The notes beneath the pieces were generated by a model. It was not told where the DNA came from. It worked only from the letters and a program-made list of their open reading frames with translations, and ran no database searches. DNA of 50,855 nucleotides, taken from Oscillospiraceae bacterium (lineage in GTDB: Bacteria > Bacillota > Clostridia > Oscillospirales > Oscillospiraceae). Positions 18,011 through 26,208 of this stretch are shown here, one piece after another. The stretch spans positions 1 to 50,855 of the forward strand of contig SVLL01000006.1 in assembly GCA_015067935.1 (NCBI GenBank), in the 5' to 3' direction. Each line of letters opens with the position of its first letter. Positions within the stretch are counted from its first letter, which is position 1. The translations under genes were made by a program, and so were the position numbers.

Positions 18011-19621
18011 TTACTTAATGTAGTCGGTGTAATAGGGCTGCAGGAGCTCACAAATATCGCTCATACCCATGCTTTCCAGGGTATTGATGTAGGAATCCCA
18101 CATGGTATCCACATCCCATTGACCGGTGATGAACTTCGCGGTGGATTCGTTGATATACTTCTTCATATCGATCCATGCATTGTCATACTCTTCCTGATCA
18201 TCTTCATCCTTGGGAAGCTCCGTCACCAGAGGAGTCTCCTTGGACAGGGGCAGCAGCTGGTTGATCATTGCATCACACTTGATGCCGAACAGAGAGTCAG
18301 CAGCGCTGTAAAAGTTGGTAGCGCCCATGAACTGGTAGAAGTAGGCGCCGGCAGGCGTGCCGTTGGGCTGCTCATAGCCCTTGCCGTGCTCGGTCTCTTC
18401 CACAACGATGGTATCCACACCGATCTCACCCAGCCAAGCGGAAACGCCCCAAACGGTGCCTTCCTTGTTCAGGGGGTTGTCCTCGGTGGAGAAGAAAGCA
18501 TCGAACCAACGGCACATAGTCTCGATGTCCTTGCAGCTGGTGCTGATCCAGGAGTTACAGGAAATGTTGCCGGAGGGAGCCTTGCGGAACTGCTCGACAT
18601 CCCACACAGAAGAGGTCAGGGGATCCAGAATCAGAATCTCGAATTCACCGGACTCAAAGTGCTCCTTGGTAACACCACTTATGGAGCCGAAGGCAATGGC
18701 GACTTCACCGGCAGAGCACTTGGCCTTAGCCATCGTGCCATCGTCTGCATAGGCTTCCTTCCAGACAGCACCGGACTTGTACCAATCGCTCATGTACTTA
18801 ACATAGTGTCTGTACTGCTCGGTAGCGGCACCCAGCACGACTTCGTTCTTGCTGTTGGCAGTAAATCTGACATCCACCAGCTCGCCGAAGGCAGGGAACA
18901 GCGTATTGTCAATAACATTGTTCAGCTCCAGATAAGGGCCACTAGTCCAGGAAACAGCGCAGAAATCCTCCACATGGGCAAAGGTCTTCTGAATGTCCAG
19001 AGACATCTGCATCAGCTCTTCCACGGTGGTGGGCATAGTCTCCCAGCCGGCAGCGCGGGCCATATCTGCCCGAACATAAACCAGGTTGGACTGAGAGCCT
19101 GCGGTTTCAAACATAGTAGGCAGGCAGTAAATGGAACCATCCTCGTTGGTGCAGGCAAAGCGGGCAACGGGATAACGATCCAGGAACTGTGCAAAGTTGG
19201 GCATAATGTCCAGATAATCGGTAAAGTCGATGATCAGGCCTGCATCGCCCATTTCAAACAGAGCAGCCTTGTCGTAACCGTAGTTACGATAGCAGGCATC
19301 GGGCAGGCTGCCGCCCATGGTGACCATCTGATACTGTTCTTCGGTGTACTCCAGATAGTTGATTTCCACACCGGTGATACGCTCAAACAGGGGTGCAACA
19401 CCGGCAGCACTTGCATCGCCGTAGAAAATGACATCGAAGACCTCATCGCTGTCCAAGGGATACACATCGCTGTTGACCTGGGTATTTACGACAGGGGGCT
19501 TGTTATTGTTGGGTGTACTGGGGGTGCTGGGAGTGCCTTGCATCTGGACAGTAGGTGTACAACCCGCGAAAACGGACAGTGTCAGCACTACTGCCAGCAC
19601 AAGTGCTAAAAGTTTTTTCAT
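18011..19621 (-). CDS. Extracellular solute-binding lipoprotein of a carbohydrate ABC transporter (LplA-type)
   Basis: The 536-residue protein has a lipoprotein signal with the lipobox SVFAGC (Cys21). A Pro/Thr/Asn-rich tether follows to about residue 50, then a long binding domain of the family-1 type (around 500 residues, as for LplA/YtcQ-like proteins that bind oligosaccharides). It captures the sugar outside the membrane and passes it to the two permeases encoded just upstream. The start has AGGAGG 8 bases upstream. No ATPase gene is present, which is usual in Firmicutes where MsmX/MsmK is shared. Confidence 0.9.
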   Translation of the reverse strand: MKKLLALVLAVVLTLSVFAGCTPTVQMQGTPSTPSTPNNNKPPVVNTQVNSDVYPLDSDEVFDVIFYGDASAAGVAPLFERITGVEINYLEYTEEQYQMVTMGGSLPDACYRNYGYDKAALFEMGDAGLIIDFTDYLDIMPNFAQFLDRYPVARFACTNEDGSIYCLPTMFETAGSQSNLVYVRADMARAAGWETMPTTVEELMQMSLDIQKTFAHVEDFCAVSWTSGPYLELNNVIDNTLFPAFGELVDVRFTANSKNEVVLGAATEQYRHYVKYMSDWYKSGAVWKEAYADDGTMAKAKCSAGEVAIAFGSISGVTKEHFESGEFEILILDPLTSSVWDVEQFRKAPSGNISCNSWISTSCKDIETMCRWFDAFFSTEDNPLNKEGTVWGVSAWLGEIGVDTIVVEETEHGKGYEQPNGTPAGAYFYQFMGATNFYSAADSLFGIKCDAMINQLLPLSKETPLVTELPKDEDDQEEYDNAWIDMKKYINESTAKFITGQWDVDTMWDSYINTLESMGMSDICELLQPYYTDYIK

Positions 19622-19634
19622 TGTTTTTCCTCCT

Positions 19635-19654
19635 TAGTGTTATGTAGTGTTATG
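19635..19654. repeat. Two tandem 10-bp repeats before the binding-protein gene
   Basis: TAGTGTTATG occurs twice in a row, immediately upstream of the Shine-Dalgarno sequence of the solute-binding protein gene. It could be slippage or a site affecting translation. No known function. Confidence 0.5.
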
Positions 19655-19687
19655 TATTGTAGACAGCCTTCGCTGAAGCTACCGATT

Positions 19688-20572
19688 TTATCCCTTGACC
19701 GAGCCCATCATAATGCCCTTATCAAAATACTTTTGGATGAAGGGATAGATGATCAGAAGGGGCGCAGAGGCGATCACGACCACAGCGTATTTCATCTGGT
19801 TTGCCAGCTGTGCATAGTACTCCGCCATCTCAGGGTCCATACCCGCATTCTGCTTGGTCAAGAGCAAAATACGGCGCAAAACCATCTGCAAGGGCCACAT
19901 ATCGGAGTTCATCGGCTGATAATACAGAGAAGATGTATATGCATTCCATCTTCCCACTGCATAGTACAGCGTAATCACACCGATCATTGCCTTGGAAAGG
20001 GGTAAAATGATTCTCATAAAGATTTGCATGGTTGAAGCACCATCTATCTGCGCCGCTTCCTCCAGCTCCTGCGGCACACTGTTCTGGAAGAAGGTGCGGG
20101 CAATAATCAGATTACTGGTGTTAATACCTGCCGACAGCAAAACGACAGCCCAGGTATCCAGCAGGCCCAGATCCTTGATGACCAAATATGTAGGAACCGT
20201 ACCGCCGGAGAAATACATGGTGATCACCATGGCCGTCATAAACACCCGGCGACCCATCAAGCGTTTCTTGGACAGCGCATAGGCAGCAGGAATGGTCAGC
20301 AACAGATTCAGGAGTGTGCCCACTACCAGATAGTACAGAGAGTTGGCATAACCGCGGACAATGGAATTATCCTCAAAGGCCAGCTTGTAGCCTTCAATGG
20401 TAAAATCTGCAATCCAGAGAAAGGTTTCGCCATTGGCAACCGCATTGGGATCGGAAAAAGAATTGATGAGGACCAGATACAACGGGTAAAGGCATATAAA
20501 GGCACAGGCAAAAACCACTATGTAAACCAGTGTCATAAACAGCCGATCACCAATAGATTCGCGAACTTTCAT
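19688..20572 (-). CDS. Carbohydrate ABC transporter permease, MalG/YtcP type
   Basis: The 294-residue membrane protein has about six hydrophobic segments and the conserved cytoplasmic EAA loop (EEAAQIDGASTMQIF ... ILPLSK), where the ATPase docks. The N-terminal stretch with YPLYLVLINSFSDP is typical of the YtcP/AraQ branch that pairs with LplB-type permeases. The start has AGGAGGTG upstream and lies 11 bases after the partner permease stop. Confidence 0.9.
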   Translation of the reverse strand: MKVRESIGDRLFMTLVYIVVFACAFICLYPLYLVLINSFSDPNAVANGETFLWIADFTIEGYKLAFEDNSIVRGYANSLYYLVVGTLLNLLLTIPAAYALSKKRLMGRRVFMTAMVITMYFSGGTVPTYLVIKDLGLLDTWAVVLLSAGINTSNLIIARTFFQNSVPQELEEAAQIDGASTMQIFMRIILPLSKAMIGVITLYYAVGRWNAYTSSLYYQPMNSDMWPLQMVLRRILLLTKQNAGMDPEMAEYYAQLANQMKYAVVVIASAPLLIIYPFIQKYFDKGIMMGSVKG

Positions 20573-20583
20573 AGCGCACCTCC

Positions 20584-21558
20584 TCAGAGCAAGCTGGTTT
20601 CGGAGATCTTGGAAGAAATCCAGTTCACCGTCAGCAGCATAATCAGATTTATTACATTGGTAAACAGACCGACGGCAGTACCGATGCCGTAGTCGCCTGC
20701 CAGCAGGCCGCGATTGTACACATAGGTTGCAATCAGCTCTGCGGTTTCTGCGTTCAGACTGTTCAGCATCAGAATCGCCTTATCGCCGCCAACAGACATA
20801 ATATTACCAACGCGCATGATCAGCATAATCACAATCGTGGGCATAATGGTGGGGATGTTGATGTGGATGATTCTCTGGATACGGGTTGCACCGTCCAAAG
20901 AAGCCGCCTCGTGCAAACTGGGGTCCACGGCAGACAGTGCTGCCACATAAATCACACTGTTCCAACCCAGTTGCTGCCACACACCGGACCAGACATACAG
21001 ATGCCGATATGCATTGGGATCTGTCAAATAGGAATGGGACTCACCGCCCAAGGCCTCAATCATCTGATTGATCAAACCGTAATCGCCATTGAAAAACAGT
21101 GACAGAATACTGACCATAACCACCATAGATATAAAATGGGGCGCGTACATAATCGTCTGGATCGTTTTCTTCAGCCGTTCATGGGCTACCTCATTGATCA
21201 GCAGCGCAAAAATGATCGGCAGAATAAAGGTGGACAGCGAGTACAGCGATACAATGATTGTATTGCGGATAATCGTCTTGGAATAATAGGACGCAAAGAA
21301 CTGCTCGAACCACTTCAGGCCCACCCATGGTGCGTCAGCCACAGAGGAAAAGCCTGTGAACTTTTTAAAGGCGGTCACAATGCCTCCCATCGGTGCATAG
21401 CAGAACACAGCATACCAGATCATTGCAGGAATCACAAAAATATACAGCCAGTAGTCTTTTTTGATATTTTTTGCTACCTTTACCCAGAAATTCTGACTGT
21501 CCCACTCCAGCTTTGGGGCATTTTCTGCAATTGTTTTCTCTTTGCTTTTCGGCAACAT
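20584..21558 (-). CDS. Carbohydrate ABC transporter permease, MalF/LplB type
   Basis: I place the start at 21558 (MLPKSKEKT) with GGAG upstream. The longer frame to 21702 would overlap the preceding regulator gene. The 324-residue product matches the usual LplB length and has about six membrane segments plus the EAA loop HEAASLDGATRIQRI...INIPT. It forms the transmembrane channel with the permease encoded next and receives sugar from the lipoprotein at 18011-19621. Confidence 0.9.
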   Translation of the reverse strand: MLPKSKEKTIAENAPKLEWDSQNFWVKVAKNIKKDYWLYIFVIPAMIWYAVFCYAPMGGIVTAFKKFTGFSSVADAPWVGLKWFEQFFASYYSKTIIRNTIIVSLYSLSTFILPIIFALLINEVAHERLKKTIQTIMYAPHFISMVVMVSILSLFFNGDYGLINQMIEALGGESHSYLTDPNAYRHLYVWSGVWQQLGWNSVIYVAALSAVDPSLHEAASLDGATRIQRIIHINIPTIMPTIVIMLIMRVGNIMSVGGDKAILMLNSLNAETAELIATYVYNRGLLAGDYGIGTAVGLFTNVINLIMLLTVNWISSKISETSLL

Positions 21559-21604
21559 ACAAACCACTCCATTTTTATAAAAATCGTTACATATCCCCCG
21601 TATT

Positions 21605-23749
21605 TTAATTGCGCAGTTGTGTCGGGGAGATGCCGTAATGCTTTTTGAAGGCAGTTGAGAAATAAGTCGAATTTTCAAATCCCACAGACTTTGCGATTTC
21701 ACCTACCGGGGTATCGGTCGTTGTCAGCAATTCCATTGCCCGTTCCAGGCGTTTGCTGATAACATACTCTTTAAAGCCGCTGCCTGTCCCTTCCTTGAAG
21801 AGCCGACTCACTGCATAAATTGACATATTCAACTGCTCTGCCGTTGTAGATAGGCACAGATCCATATCGGACAGATGCTCATTGACATACTGTACCAGCT
21901 TGTTCTGCAGCTCTGCATTGGCAATCTCCGTCATTAAGGCCAGCCGTTCGCAGCACGCAACAACAGATTTGCGCAGCAGAGCAAACAGATCCTTGTAATC
22001 ACCGAATGCCATCAGCTCATCCATCTCTTTCCCGGGAATACCGTCAGTATTCTCCTTAACACCGCTCAAGTAGGAGGACAAGAGTTTATAGGCATAATAC
22101 TGGCGATAGGCTTCCGGGAAATTTTGTCTCCTGAAAGCCAGTTCAATCTTATCCAGCATTTGCAATGCCGTCTCACGGTCTCCAACGCAAACACACTGCA
22201 CAAACACCTGCACTTCCTTGGCAGGATACTCATTACTTATGTGACCGTTATCGATTTCCATTTCACTTGTAAAATCCATAAATGAACTATAGTAGGACTC
22301 GCGGACATCGTTCAGACTGCGAACGACATCTCCTACACGCACCTCCCCTTCACAGTCTGTCATTTCACGAAGTGCCAGTACCACATCTGCCTGAATCAAA
22401 GCCGCGTCAATGGGCTCATCGTCCAGCGCAAGAAACAGCACATGGGCACGATAGGGCATACTTGCCGTAAATACTTCGGTCGTATCCATTTTTTCATTCA
22501 GCTGTTCTGCGATTCGGTATGCCTCGGATGCAGGAAGCTTATCGGAAATTACAGTTACTACCGTAAAGTATTGGAATTTATCACATTCCATCTCTTTGCT
22601 CAAGAACTCCGCCTTGTGTCTTGATCCATAGATTATCTCACCCAGCAACATACTGCCCAGCAAACTCCGTTGGGTTGAGATCCGTTCATCCCGGGCAAAA
22701 AATGCGGAATCCAGACGCTCCAGCTCGGACATATTGCTTCTGCCAGGTGTGTGCTTGCGCACCAGCTTTTTTAATGGCGCATAACAAATATAAATTGTTG
22801 TACCGGCAAGAACAAGGAGGATTACCAAGGAAATCAGGAAAAGCGTTCCGATGCTGTTAGAATAGTCATTGACGACCTTCATAGCCGACTCTTGCGGAAC
22901 GGCAGCAAAATATGTATTTCCGGTTTTGGGATCCTGATGCCGATAGATCTGTACAGGGCCGGTTTCTGACTCTGCCGCAAAAACAGAACCGGAATCATTT
23001 TCCAGAAATGCACTAAAGGCATCTGCATCCGTAATCTTCTGCCGGAAGTTTGGGGAATTCAACAGCCAATTCCCGTCTTCACGCATCAGTGCCACATCCG
23101 CCTGATAAGGCAGATTTGCGCGGAATATGCCCTCCATATTGTTCTTGTCAAGGACATAGAAAATCACGCAATCAAAAAAATACTGAGAACGCAGATGTAC
23201 CGGTTTTGCAAAGATCAGCGCACCATCGGCAGTGGAAACACCAAATGCATCTTCACTCTCTGCATTGGACAAATAATTCATCAGGGCCTGCTGCGTTTGT
23301 GCATCCTCTGCACCTACCATTTCATAGAACAAGTCAATGGTACGCTTAAAGCCATCCACCAGCACATAGTTCCGGGTAGGATAATATACACCGAGTTTTG
23401 TCACAGAATGCATTCCTTTACTGTAGCCCTTCAGCCTTTGTGCGGTGAGATAGATCTCATAAGGAGTGCTGTCTTCATCCAGTGGGACAGACAGACTGGG
23501 ATCCAGACTGATGTTCAGTGCATTGTTTCGCAGAAGCTCTATTTGTTCGTTGTAAGAGTTTGCGCAACTGTGTAATGCGGATTTATAAAACTCCGCGTTG
23601 GTCTGCATGATTTCAAAAGTGGACCGTTCTACAAGGAAGAACTGAAACACCACCAACGGTACATAGATCAAAATCAAAATAGCAAGTACCAATGTCAGCA
23701 AAAATGATTTTCCTTTGGAGATACTTGTTGCTTTTTTCTTTTGGTGCAT
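21605..23749 (-). CDS. Membrane-bound AraC-family transcription regulator with extracellular sensor
   Basis: The 714-residue one-component regulator has a transmembrane helix at about 15-40, an extracytoplasmic sensor region (about 41-298), a second helix (299-322), a cytoplasmic linker, and a C-terminal double helix-turn-helix of the AraC type (about 610-714, ending GFENSTYFSTAFKKHYGISPTQLRN-like). This layout matches YesS/LplR-like activators. They sit beside the ABC transporter they control and sense sugar outside the cell or bound to the solute-binding protein. It is the first gene of the transporter cluster, 46 bases before the first permease, so it probably controls that cluster. Confidence 0.88.
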   Translation of the reverse strand: MHQKKKATSISKGKSFLLTLVLAILILIYVPLVVFQFFLVERSTFEIMQTNAEFYKSALHSCANSYNEQIELLRNNALNISLDPSLSVPLDEDSTPYEIYLTAQRLKGYSKGMHSVTKLGVYYPTRNYVLVDGFKRTIDLFYEMVGAEDAQTQQALMNYLSNAESEDAFGVSTADGALIFAKPVHLRSQYFFDCVIFYVLDKNNMEGIFRANLPYQADVALMREDGNWLLNSPNFRQKITDADAFSAFLENDSGSVFAAESETGPVQIYRHQDPKTGNTYFAAVPQESAMKVVNDYSNSIGTLFLISLVILLVLAGTTIYICYAPLKKLVRKHTPGRSNMSELERLDSAFFARDERISTQRSLLGSMLLGEIIYGSRHKAEFLSKEMECDKFQYFTVVTVISDKLPASEAYRIAEQLNEKMDTTEVFTASMPYRAHVLFLALDDEPIDAALIQADVVLALREMTDCEGEVRVGDVVRSLNDVRESYYSSFMDFTSEMEIDNGHISNEYPAKEVQVFVQCVCVGDRETALQMLDKIELAFRRQNFPEAYRQYYAYKLLSSYLSGVKENTDGIPGKEMDELMAFGDYKDLFALLRKSVVACCERLALMTEIANAELQNKLVQYVNEHLSDMDLCLSTTAEQLNMSIYAVSRLFKEGTGSGFKEYVISKRLERAMELLTTTDTPVGEIAKSVGFENSTYFSTAFKKHYGISPTQLRN

Positions 23750-23788
23750 ATCTAACCTGCGCCCTTTCTGTGATTGTTTTTCCCATTA

Positions 23789-23817
23789 ATCATACCGATA
23801 AAAAAATATTTCATCAA
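23789..23817 (-). promoter_or_regulatory. Putative sigma-A promoter of the AraC-type regulator gene
   Basis: On the minus strand TTGATG (23812-23817) and TATGAT (23789-23794) are separated by 17 bases. The expected start is about 33 bases before the ATG at 23749. The rest of the 303-base gap (23750-24052) holds the terminator of the upstream gene and A/T-rich sequence without a gene. Confidence 0.6.
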
Positions 23818-24017
23818 CTGGAAAAGCTTTACATCACCTTAATCTCATTGGTGCAACACCTATGCTCGTAAGCTCCTTTTATGTCAATAATACCATTATC
23901 AAACTCTCATTTCATCCTCATTTTCTTGTTTGGAAGTTAATTTCCTTGCAAAGCAACCCAATATGTCAAAAAAATCATCCCCGTTTTTGTGCACTCTTTA
24001 CAAAAGCAAGAAAAGCA

Positions 24018-24045
24018 ATCAGGCGCGGTCAAAGCCGCGCCTGAT
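24018..24045 (-). terminator. Terminator after the small membrane protein gene
   Basis: An 11-bp perfect stem with a 6-base loop begins 7 bases past the stop at 24053. On the minus strand it is followed by GCTTTTCTTGCTTTTG. It insulates the regulator and transporter cluster. Confidence 0.75.
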
Positions 24046-24052
24046 GCCGTTT

Positions 24053-24625
24053 TCACTTAAACTGTGCCACCGGTACTTTGCGGGGAATACCAAAATAACG
24101 GCCTCTGACTTTAACCCAGGAGATAAAGCCTATCACAATTCCCACACCGGATACCGCTGCACACACACCTGCCACGATGACACTGACGATCCAATTTTGT
24201 CCTGCCTGCATCACCGGTGACATCAGGAAAATCATCAATGTCGCCACACTCCCGATAAAGGGAATCAGCATTGGCAATGTTTTTTTAGAAAACAGTATGC
24301 CGGCAACAGGAGCCAGAATTCCACAAATAAAAGCAACGATCAGCTGCGGTGAAATTTGGGATACATCAAATTTAAAGGGCTTGCCCTTGTCATCCACAAT
24401 GTTCTCACCATAGATACTCTTAAACAGTTCCGTCATATCCTCTGTGATGGGTTTATGCCGGTCAGGCAGCCACAGATACTCTGCAATAGAGACCATTTTA
24501 TCCTCTTCCTTGTGGCTCTTGCAATCAGAACAATTCCAAAAAGGCAAAAACTGCAGGATCAGTATCACCAGCATCAAAGCAACACCAATAAAATTCAACA
24601 CTCTGAGCCAACGCCCGATTTTCAT
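24053..24625 (-). CDS. Small membrane protein of unknown function
   Basis: I do not recognise this 190-residue protein. It has a hydrophobic segment at about 11-30, a NCSDCKSH motif that may form a CxxC pair just outside the membrane, a hydrophilic section (about 37-95), and three more hydrophobic segments (about 95-112, 118-135 and 145-170). It ends with a basic tail. It appears to have its own promoter and terminator, so it is a single-gene unit between the two large operons. A role in the locus is not shown. Confidence 0.65.
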   Translation of the reverse strand: MKIGRWLRVLNFIGVALMLVILILQFLPFWNCSDCKSHKEEDKMVSIAEYLWLPDRHKPITEDMTELFKSIYGENIVDDKGKPFKFDVSQISPQLIVAFICGILAPVAGILFSKKTLPMLIPFIGSVATLMIFLMSPVMQAGQNWIVSVIVAGVCAAVSGVGIVIGFISWVKVRGRYFGIPRKVPVAQFK

Positions 24626-24692
24626 ACTTTACGCCTCCTATACCCGGATTTATCATATTCCTGCGATAAGTGCAGATGCTCTCCTACTGTTA

Positions 24693-24720
24693 ATTATACG
24701 ATACTTTGGAATTTCCTCAA
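24693..24720 (-). promoter_or_regulatory. Putative promoter of the small membrane protein gene
   Basis: TTGAGG (24715-24720) and TATAAT (24693-24698) on the minus strand are 16 bases apart, about 68 bases before the ATG at 24625. Confidence 0.6.
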
Positions 24721-24782
24721 GTTAAATCCCTTGTTTGTCTGTTTGATTTTTTGCACCGCCACATCTGTACAACCAAATTTTT

Positions 24783-24810
24783 CTCCCGGGGCGAAGACTC
24801 ACCCCGGGAG
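24783..24810 (-). terminator. Stem-loop at the end of the ten-gene enzyme operon
   Basis: A perfect 9-bp G/C-rich stem with a 10-base loop starts 7 bases after the last stop. On the minus strand it is followed by AAAAATTT rather than a pure T run, so termination may be incomplete or the stem may mainly protect the 3' end. Confidence 0.55.
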
Positions 24811-24817
24811 ATCAGTA

Positions 24818-25552
24818 TCAGCTATTCAAAAATTCCAACAGCGCATCGTTAAAATCAAAGGTCCCCTTTTCATTTCTGGAACCGGAGCCATTGCAATGAC
24901 CGCCAGGAAGCATTTTCAGGGTAACATCCATTTGCGGGCAGATGCGGCGAATACTCTTGTACATCAGCTGATTCTGCTCCGGACGGCAAGGCATATCCTC
25001 GTCATAGGAAATCAGCAGAAGTCTGGACAGTGTGGATTCCTCCGTCAGGAAGTAGATGGGTGCGGCTTCATCGATCCGCTCCAGCCGATAATCCACTCCC
25101 CGTTCGCTCAGCACGCTGAAGTGTGTCGTGATTTGGGCACTGTCGGAGATAAAGCCTGCAATGGTATCAAAATCCACACCTGCGTCCATCAGATAGTGCT
25201 TATCAAAAGCCAGCATCAATGTCAGCCACGCACCGGCAGACTGACCGGAAATGAAGAACCGCTCAAAGCTTGTGTACTGCTTCAGATTCTCCAGCAGCCA
25301 GCGCACAGACAATGCCGCATCTTCCACAAAATCGGGAAATTTTGCATCCGGGTACATTCTGTACTCTACGGAAGCAATGCCGATCCCCTGTGCTGTCAGG
25401 TCTTCGTGGATCTTAATATCCTTTCTGGTGCCGAATTTCAGACTGCCGCCGTGAAACCACACCACAAAATCCTTGCATGCGCCATCCGGCAGATGAATAT
25501 CCAAAAGATTCTGAGGATAAGGACCGTATTGCAAATCAGAAATTGTTCTCAT
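24818..25552 (-). CDS. Alpha/beta hydrolase, carboxylesterase (BD-FAE-like)
   Basis: The 244-residue cytoplasmic enzyme has the oxyanion motif HGGS (34-37) and the nucleophile elbow GQSAG (Ser105). The likely acid lies in the Asp-rich segment before the C-terminus and the histidine in PGGHCNG. Length and motifs fit small esterases that remove acetyl or other acyl groups from sugars. It is the last gene of the operon. Its start is 2 bases after the previous stop and overlaps its ribosome site region, so translation is probably coupled. Confidence 0.8.
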   Translation of the reverse strand: MRTISDLQYGPYPQNLLDIHLPDGACKDFVVWFHGGSLKFGTRKDIKIHEDLTAQGIGIASVEYRMYPDAKFPDFVEDAALSVRWLLENLKQYTSFERFFISGQSAGAWLTLMLAFDKHYLMDAGVDFDTIAGFISDSAQITTHFSVLSERGVDYRLERIDEAAPIYFLTEESTLSRLLLISYDEDMPCRPEQNQLMYKSIRRICPQMDVTLKMLPGGHCNGSGSRNEKGTFDFNDALLEFLNS

Positions 25553-25554
25553 TG

Positions 25555-26199
25555 TTACACCTCCAACATAGCAAAGCCCTTAAGCCACTGTCGTTTGATG
25601 ATTTCATAACCGGCCGGTGTGGGATGGACACCCTCAAGTGTCCAGTATTCCGACGGTGCCTTGGTCAGGGCTTCGTCAAAGGCAGTCTGCAGCGGAATAT
25701 ACACCACAGAAAACTCCTCTGCAACTTTCGCCGTCGCCCGATCCATCGCCGCAACTCCATCGCGCATAAACTCCCACCGATGGGGAAACTCCTCGGTGTT
25801 GCAGGTACCCTTGCCTTCCACCACATAGGGGCCCAGCAGCATAATCTTAGTATCAGGCAATGCCTCCTGAATCTCCCGGATGATCCAGCTGTAGACCCGT
25901 TGGAATTTTTCCGGTGAACTGCCCATAGCGTCGGAAACATCGCTCCAGACATCATTTACGCCGATGAGAATGCTGACAATATCCGGCTTCAGGTTAATCA
26001 GATCCTCCCGGATTCGGGCATACAGATCCCCAATGCGATTACCGCCGATGCCGCGATTCAGGCAGTGGTACTTTCCCGGATTCTCATATTCAATCCATCC
26101 GGCTGCCATACCTGCATAGCCGTTGCCCATACTGTCCGGGTTTGCTCTGTAACGCCCGGCATCTGTAATGGAATCGCCCTGAAACAGAATTGTTTTCAT
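25555..26199 (-). CDS. SGNH/GDSL hydrolase, probable carbohydrate esterase
   Basis: The 214-residue enzyme carries all four SGNH blocks: GDSIT (Ser10), RGIGGN (52-54), GVND (80-83) and EGVHP (189-193). The acid three residues before the histidine is Glu189 rather than the usual Asp. It has no signal peptide, so it probably removes acyl groups from imported oligosaccharides, in line with rhamnogalacturonan or xylan acetylesterase-like relatives. It lies 9 bases after the GH94 stop. Confidence 0.85.
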   Translation of the reverse strand: MKTILFQGDSITDAGRYRANPDSMGNGYAGMAAGWIEYENPGKYHCLNRGIGGNRIGDLYARIREDLINLKPDIVSILIGVNDVWSDVSDAMGSSPEKFQRVYSWIIREIQEALPDTKIMLLGPYVVEGKGTCNTEEFPHRWEFMRDGVAAMDRATAKVAEEFSVVYIPLQTAFDEALTKAPSEYWTLEGVHPTPAGYEIIKRQWLKGFAMLEV

Positions 26200-26208
26200 G
26201 CTCTCACC

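Noticed and set aside
21559..21702. Longer start for the LplB-type permease
   Set aside because: It overlaps the regulator gene and would add a non-typical leader; the ATG at 21558 has a ribosome site.
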